Below are positions 6,218 to 7,691 of a stretch of 7,691 nucleotides of DNA, in pieces; position 1 is the stretch's first letter, and each line of letters begins with the position of its first letter. Origin of the DNA: Bacteriovoracaceae bacterium. GTDB lineage: Bacteria; Bdellovibrionota; Bacteriovoracia; Bacteriovoracales; Bacteriovoracaceae. The translations under genes were made by a program, and so were the position numbers. The notes below the pieces were generated by a model. The model had not been told where the DNA came from. It searched no databases and worked only from the letters and a program-made list of their open reading frames with translations. The stretch is from contig SKIL01000132.1 of the NCBI GenBank assembly GCA_007116425.1, positions 1 through 7,691 of the forward strand. The letters run 5' to 3'.

Positions 6218-6734
6218 TCCAAGTCCTCCCGTTGACGTGTCCACAGCTTGGGCAAGTGGTATGTTCACTATTATAATAGCGTTCGAAAACGGCCGGAAAT
6301 TGAGTTTCAATATCTGTCAGCTTGAACTCTTCTTTATACAATTGTGTATAACATTTTTCACAATGCCATTGGAGAGCATCTAGCTCATTTTCCTGTCGGC
6401 GTTTTTCGATAACTAGACCAACTGTATTTTCAAAGCGCTGAGGTGAGTGAGGTGTTTTGGGTGGGAGGAGATAGATATCACCTTCACTAATTGGAATATC
6501 TTGAATTTTCCCTTCATCATTTATGACTTTTAAAACCATGTCGCCTTCTAGCTGATAAAAAAACTCTTCGGTTTCATTAACATGAAAGTCCGTTCTAGAG
6601 TTTGGTCCACCGACGACCATGACAATAAAGCCTTTGTCTTTCCAGACAACTTTATTTCCGACCGGGGGCTTTAGAAGGTGGCGATTTTCATCGATCCATT
6701 TTTTAAAATTAAGCGGTTGAAACTTTGTTGTCAT
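6210..6734 (-). CDS. nbaC: 3-hydroxyanthranilate 3,4-dioxygenase (EC 1.13.11.6)
   Basis: Cupin-fold Fe(II) extradiol dioxygenase that opens the ring of 3-hydroxyanthranilate with O2 to give 2-amino-3-carboxymuconate semialdehyde. Length is 174 residues, the usual size of the bacterial enzyme. The catalytic 2-His-1-Glu iron site is visible as His51 and Glu57 (DFHVNETEEFFYQLEG) and His96 (PPKTPHSPQR). Arg47 and Arg100 fit the substrate-carboxylate positions. The C-terminus carries a rubredoxin-like second metal site from Cys125/Cys128 (CEKC) and Cys161/Cys164 (CPSC), a hallmark of the bacterial type absent from the animal enzyme. The ATG at 6734 has an AAAAGGA site 7 nt upstream. It lies 12 nt after the deaminase gene and overlaps ACMSD, which acts on its product before that cyclises. 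Confidence 0.97.
   Translation of the reverse strand: MTTKFQPLNFKKWIDENRHLLKPPVGNKVVWKDKGFIVMVVGGPNSRTDFHVNETEEFFYQLEGDMVLKVINDEGKIQDIPISEGDIYLLPPKTPHSPQRFENTVGLVIEKRRQENELDALQWHCEKCYTQLYKEEFKLTDIETQFPAVFERYYNSEHTTCPSCGHVNGRTWSA
6225..6230 (-). promoter_or_regulatory. Shine-Dalgarno site that sets the ACMSD GTG start
   Basis: GGGAGG on the minus strand, embedded in the last codons of the dioxygenase gene, lies 7 nt before GTG 6217. It decides between that start and the upstream ATG at 6310, and allows ribosomes ending the dioxygenase to restart on ACMSD. Confidence 0.8.
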
Positions 6735-6741
6735 AAGTAGG

Positions 6742-6748
6742 TCCTTTT
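6742..6748 (-). promoter_or_regulatory. Shine-Dalgarno site of the dioxygenase, overlapping the deaminase stop
   Basis: AAAAGGA on the minus strand sits 7 nt before ATG 6734. It shares two bases with the TAA stop of the RidA-family gene (6747-6749). The same layout recurs one junction upstream. Confidence 0.65.
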
Positions 6749-7178
6749 AATCAATTGTAGCAATACACTTTAATTCAATCGCAATGGGAGTGGGTAAGCA
6801 GTTAATTTCAATCGTTGTTCGGCAAGGAGCATTTTCTGGAAAGTACTCTGCCCAAATTTTATTATAAATTTTAAAGTCATCTTTCATATTGGTCAGAAAA
6901 ACCGTGACATCGACAAGTTGATCCCATGAGCTGCCAGCATCTTCTAAAATAGATTTCACGTTTTTAAAGACACTGTGGCATTGGGCCTCAATATCGTAGT
7001 GAAGAATTTCTCCATTACTGTCGAGTTCAACTCCTGGAATCGTTTTCGACCCCTTTTCACGCGGCCCTACTCCTGAAAGAAAAAGTAGATTTCCTACTCT
7101 TTTGGCGTGAGGATATTTCCCGACTGGAAGTGGGGCCCGATTCGAATCATGTGTACTGTGCTTGCTTTGATCATTCAT
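6747..7178 (-). CDS. nbaF: 2-aminomuconate deaminase, RidA (YjgF/YER057c/UK114) family
   Basis: Predicted to hydrolyse 2-aminomuconate to 4-oxalocrotonate plus ammonia (EC 3.5.99.5). The 143 residues fit the deaminase members of the RidA fold, which form trimers with active sites between subunits. The opening RAPLPVGKYPHAKRVGN and LLFLSGVGPRE (14-41) are the form I associate with 2-aminomuconate deaminases rather than general imine deaminases. Arg120 (APCRTTIEI) is the conserved carboxylate-binding Arg, and Glu135 (IAIELKCIA) matches the conserved acidic residue of the fold. It lies 12 nt after the aldehyde dehydrogenase that would supply its substrate and 12 nt before the dioxygenase. RidA proteins are easily misassigned from sequence alone; the operon makes this role the best reading. 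It is probably cytosolic. Confidence 0.9.
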   Translation of the reverse strand: MNDQSKHSTHDSNRAPLPVGKYPHAKRVGNLLFLSGVGPREKGSKTIPGVELDSNGEILHYDIEAQCHSVFKNVKSILEDAGSSWDQLVDVTVFLTNMKDDFKIYNKIWAEYFPENAPCRTTIEINCLPTPIAIELKCIATID

Positions 7179-7185
7179 AAGGTTA

Positions 7186-7192
7186 CCTTTTT
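7186..7192 (-). promoter_or_regulatory. Shine-Dalgarno site of the deaminase, overlapping the dehydrogenase stop
   Basis: AAAAAGG on the minus strand lies 7 nt before ATG 7178 and shares two bases with the aldehyde dehydrogenase TAA (7191-7193). It repeats the arrangement at 6742-6748. Confidence 0.6.
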
Positions 7193-7691
7193 ACGAGTGC
7201 TGAAAACATATATTTTTAACTTCACTAAAAAACTTAAGGGCCTCCATTCCACCCTCTCTACCGACACCAGAATCCTTAACACCGCCAAACGGTGTGCGCA
7301 GGTCGCGAACCATCCAGCAATTGACCCAGACAATTCCAGCATCAACCTGGTTGGCGACCCGATGGGCGCGAGAATAATTTTGGGTCCAGATACTAGCTGA
7401 AAGTCCATAGCGAGTTGAGTTTGCCATTTCAATAACTTCTTCTTCAGACTCAAAAGGAATAAGTGTTGCTACAGGGCCAAAAATTTCTTCGCAATTAAGA
7501 GCGTGGGTGTAATCGAGACCTTCAATGAGGGTCGGGGCAATAAAATAACCTTCCTGTAAATCAGCTTCTAGATTTTCTGGTCGGCCGCCACCGCATAAAA
7601 TTCGTCCACCATCTTTTTTTGCAAGCTCAATATAAGACATAACCTTTTCATATTGATCTTTGGAAACAATAGCACCATGCTGAGTGGTCTA
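7191..7691 (-). CDS. nbaE: 2-aminomuconate-6-semialdehyde dehydrogenase-like aldehyde dehydrogenase (partial, C-terminal part)
   Basis: The C-terminal 165 residues of an NAD-dependent aldehyde dehydrogenase of about 500 residues, predicted to oxidise 2-aminomuconate semialdehyde to 2-aminomuconate (EC 1.2.1.32). The frame begins inside the family segment HGAIVSKDQYEKVMSYIELA. It continues through EEIFGPVATLIPF, which contains the cofactor-contacting Glu, and then YGLSASIWT. NCWMVRDLRTPFGGVKDSG and VGREGG are characteristic of the amino-/hydroxymuconic semialdehyde dehydrogenase branch, where an Arg of RDLR is placed to bind the substrate carboxylate. The nucleophilic Cys and general-base Glu would lie beyond the window. 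A Met at 7640 is internal, not the start. The codon at 7689-7691 reads TAG in frame, so the gene is either broken there or the edge bases are unreliable. A 2-hydroxymuconate semialdehyde substrate is the main alternative; the neighbours favour the amino form. Confidence 0.85.

Noticed and set aside
5912..6235. 107-codon plus-strand open frame opposite ACMSD
   Set aside because: Antisense to a well-supported gene, with no family resemblance or convincing ribosome site.
5866..6255. 129-codon minus-strand open frame across ACMSD
   Set aside because: Out-of-frame shadow of the strongly conserved ACMSD sequence, with no recognisable domain.
6218..6310. 31-codon N-terminal extension of ACMSD from the ATG at 6310
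   Set aside because: It lies wholly within the dioxygenase reading frame on the same strand, resembles no family sequence, and a strong GGGAGG site marks the GTG at 6217.
7175..7453. 92-codon minus-strand open frame over the aldehyde dehydrogenase end
   Set aside because: It is a shifted frame of the dehydrogenase, which has clear family motifs there; the shadow frame has none.

Overview
The window reads as Gram-negative bacterial chromosome of moderate-to-low GC. It holds two unrelated, tightly packed gene blocks that converge at about 4430. No RNA gene, insertion sequence, CRISPR array or integrase is visible. Taxonomy is inference: a membrane-anchored multihaem cytochrome beside a short oxidase subunit III and a DUF420 protein, with AT-leaning codon use, would suit Bdellovibrionota (Bacteriovorax-like) or a related former-deltaproteobacterial lineage.

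Block 1 (+ strand, 1-4432) is part of a respiratory-chain operon. It starts with the possible 3' tail of an unidentified gene (1-84). Next is a 944-residue inner-membrane-anchored, periplasm-facing protein with a long coiled coil and eight CxxCH haem sites (114-2948). Then come a five-helix haem-copper oxidase subunit III (2976-3608), a 77-residue membrane protein with CPGC just after its signal peptide (3621-3854), and a DUF420 protein (3872-4432). Gaps are 12-29 nt. The likely theme is electron transfer from the quinol/cytochrome c pool to a terminal oxidase whose catalytic subunits lie outside the window.

Block 2 (- strand, transcribed from 7691 down to 4429) is a 3-hydroxyanthranilate (kynurenine/tryptophan) meta-cleavage operon. 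In transcription order it holds the C-terminal part of a 2-aminomuconate-semialdehyde-dehydrogenase-like aldehyde dehydrogenase, a RidA-family 2-aminomuconate deaminase, 3-hydroxyanthranilate 3,4-dioxygenase, 2-amino-3-carboxymuconate-6-semialdehyde decarboxylase (ACMSD), and a short-chain dehydrogenase-like protein. Chemically the order is dioxygenase, ACMSD, aldehyde dehydrogenase, deaminase, taking 3-hydroxyanthranilate to 2-aminomuconate and on to 4-oxalocrotonate. ACMSD diverts the ring-cleavage product away from quinolinate and NAD. The dioxygenase and ACMSD have every metal and catalytic residue I could place. The terminal SDR has lost three of the four residues of the classical SDR tetrad, so its job is the main open question.

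The last genes of the two blocks overlap tail to tail by 4 nt (TTAA), leaving no intergenic terminator. The aldehyde dehydrogenase frame meets an in-frame TAG exactly at the window edge; this is either an edge or sequencing artefact or a real break in the gene.
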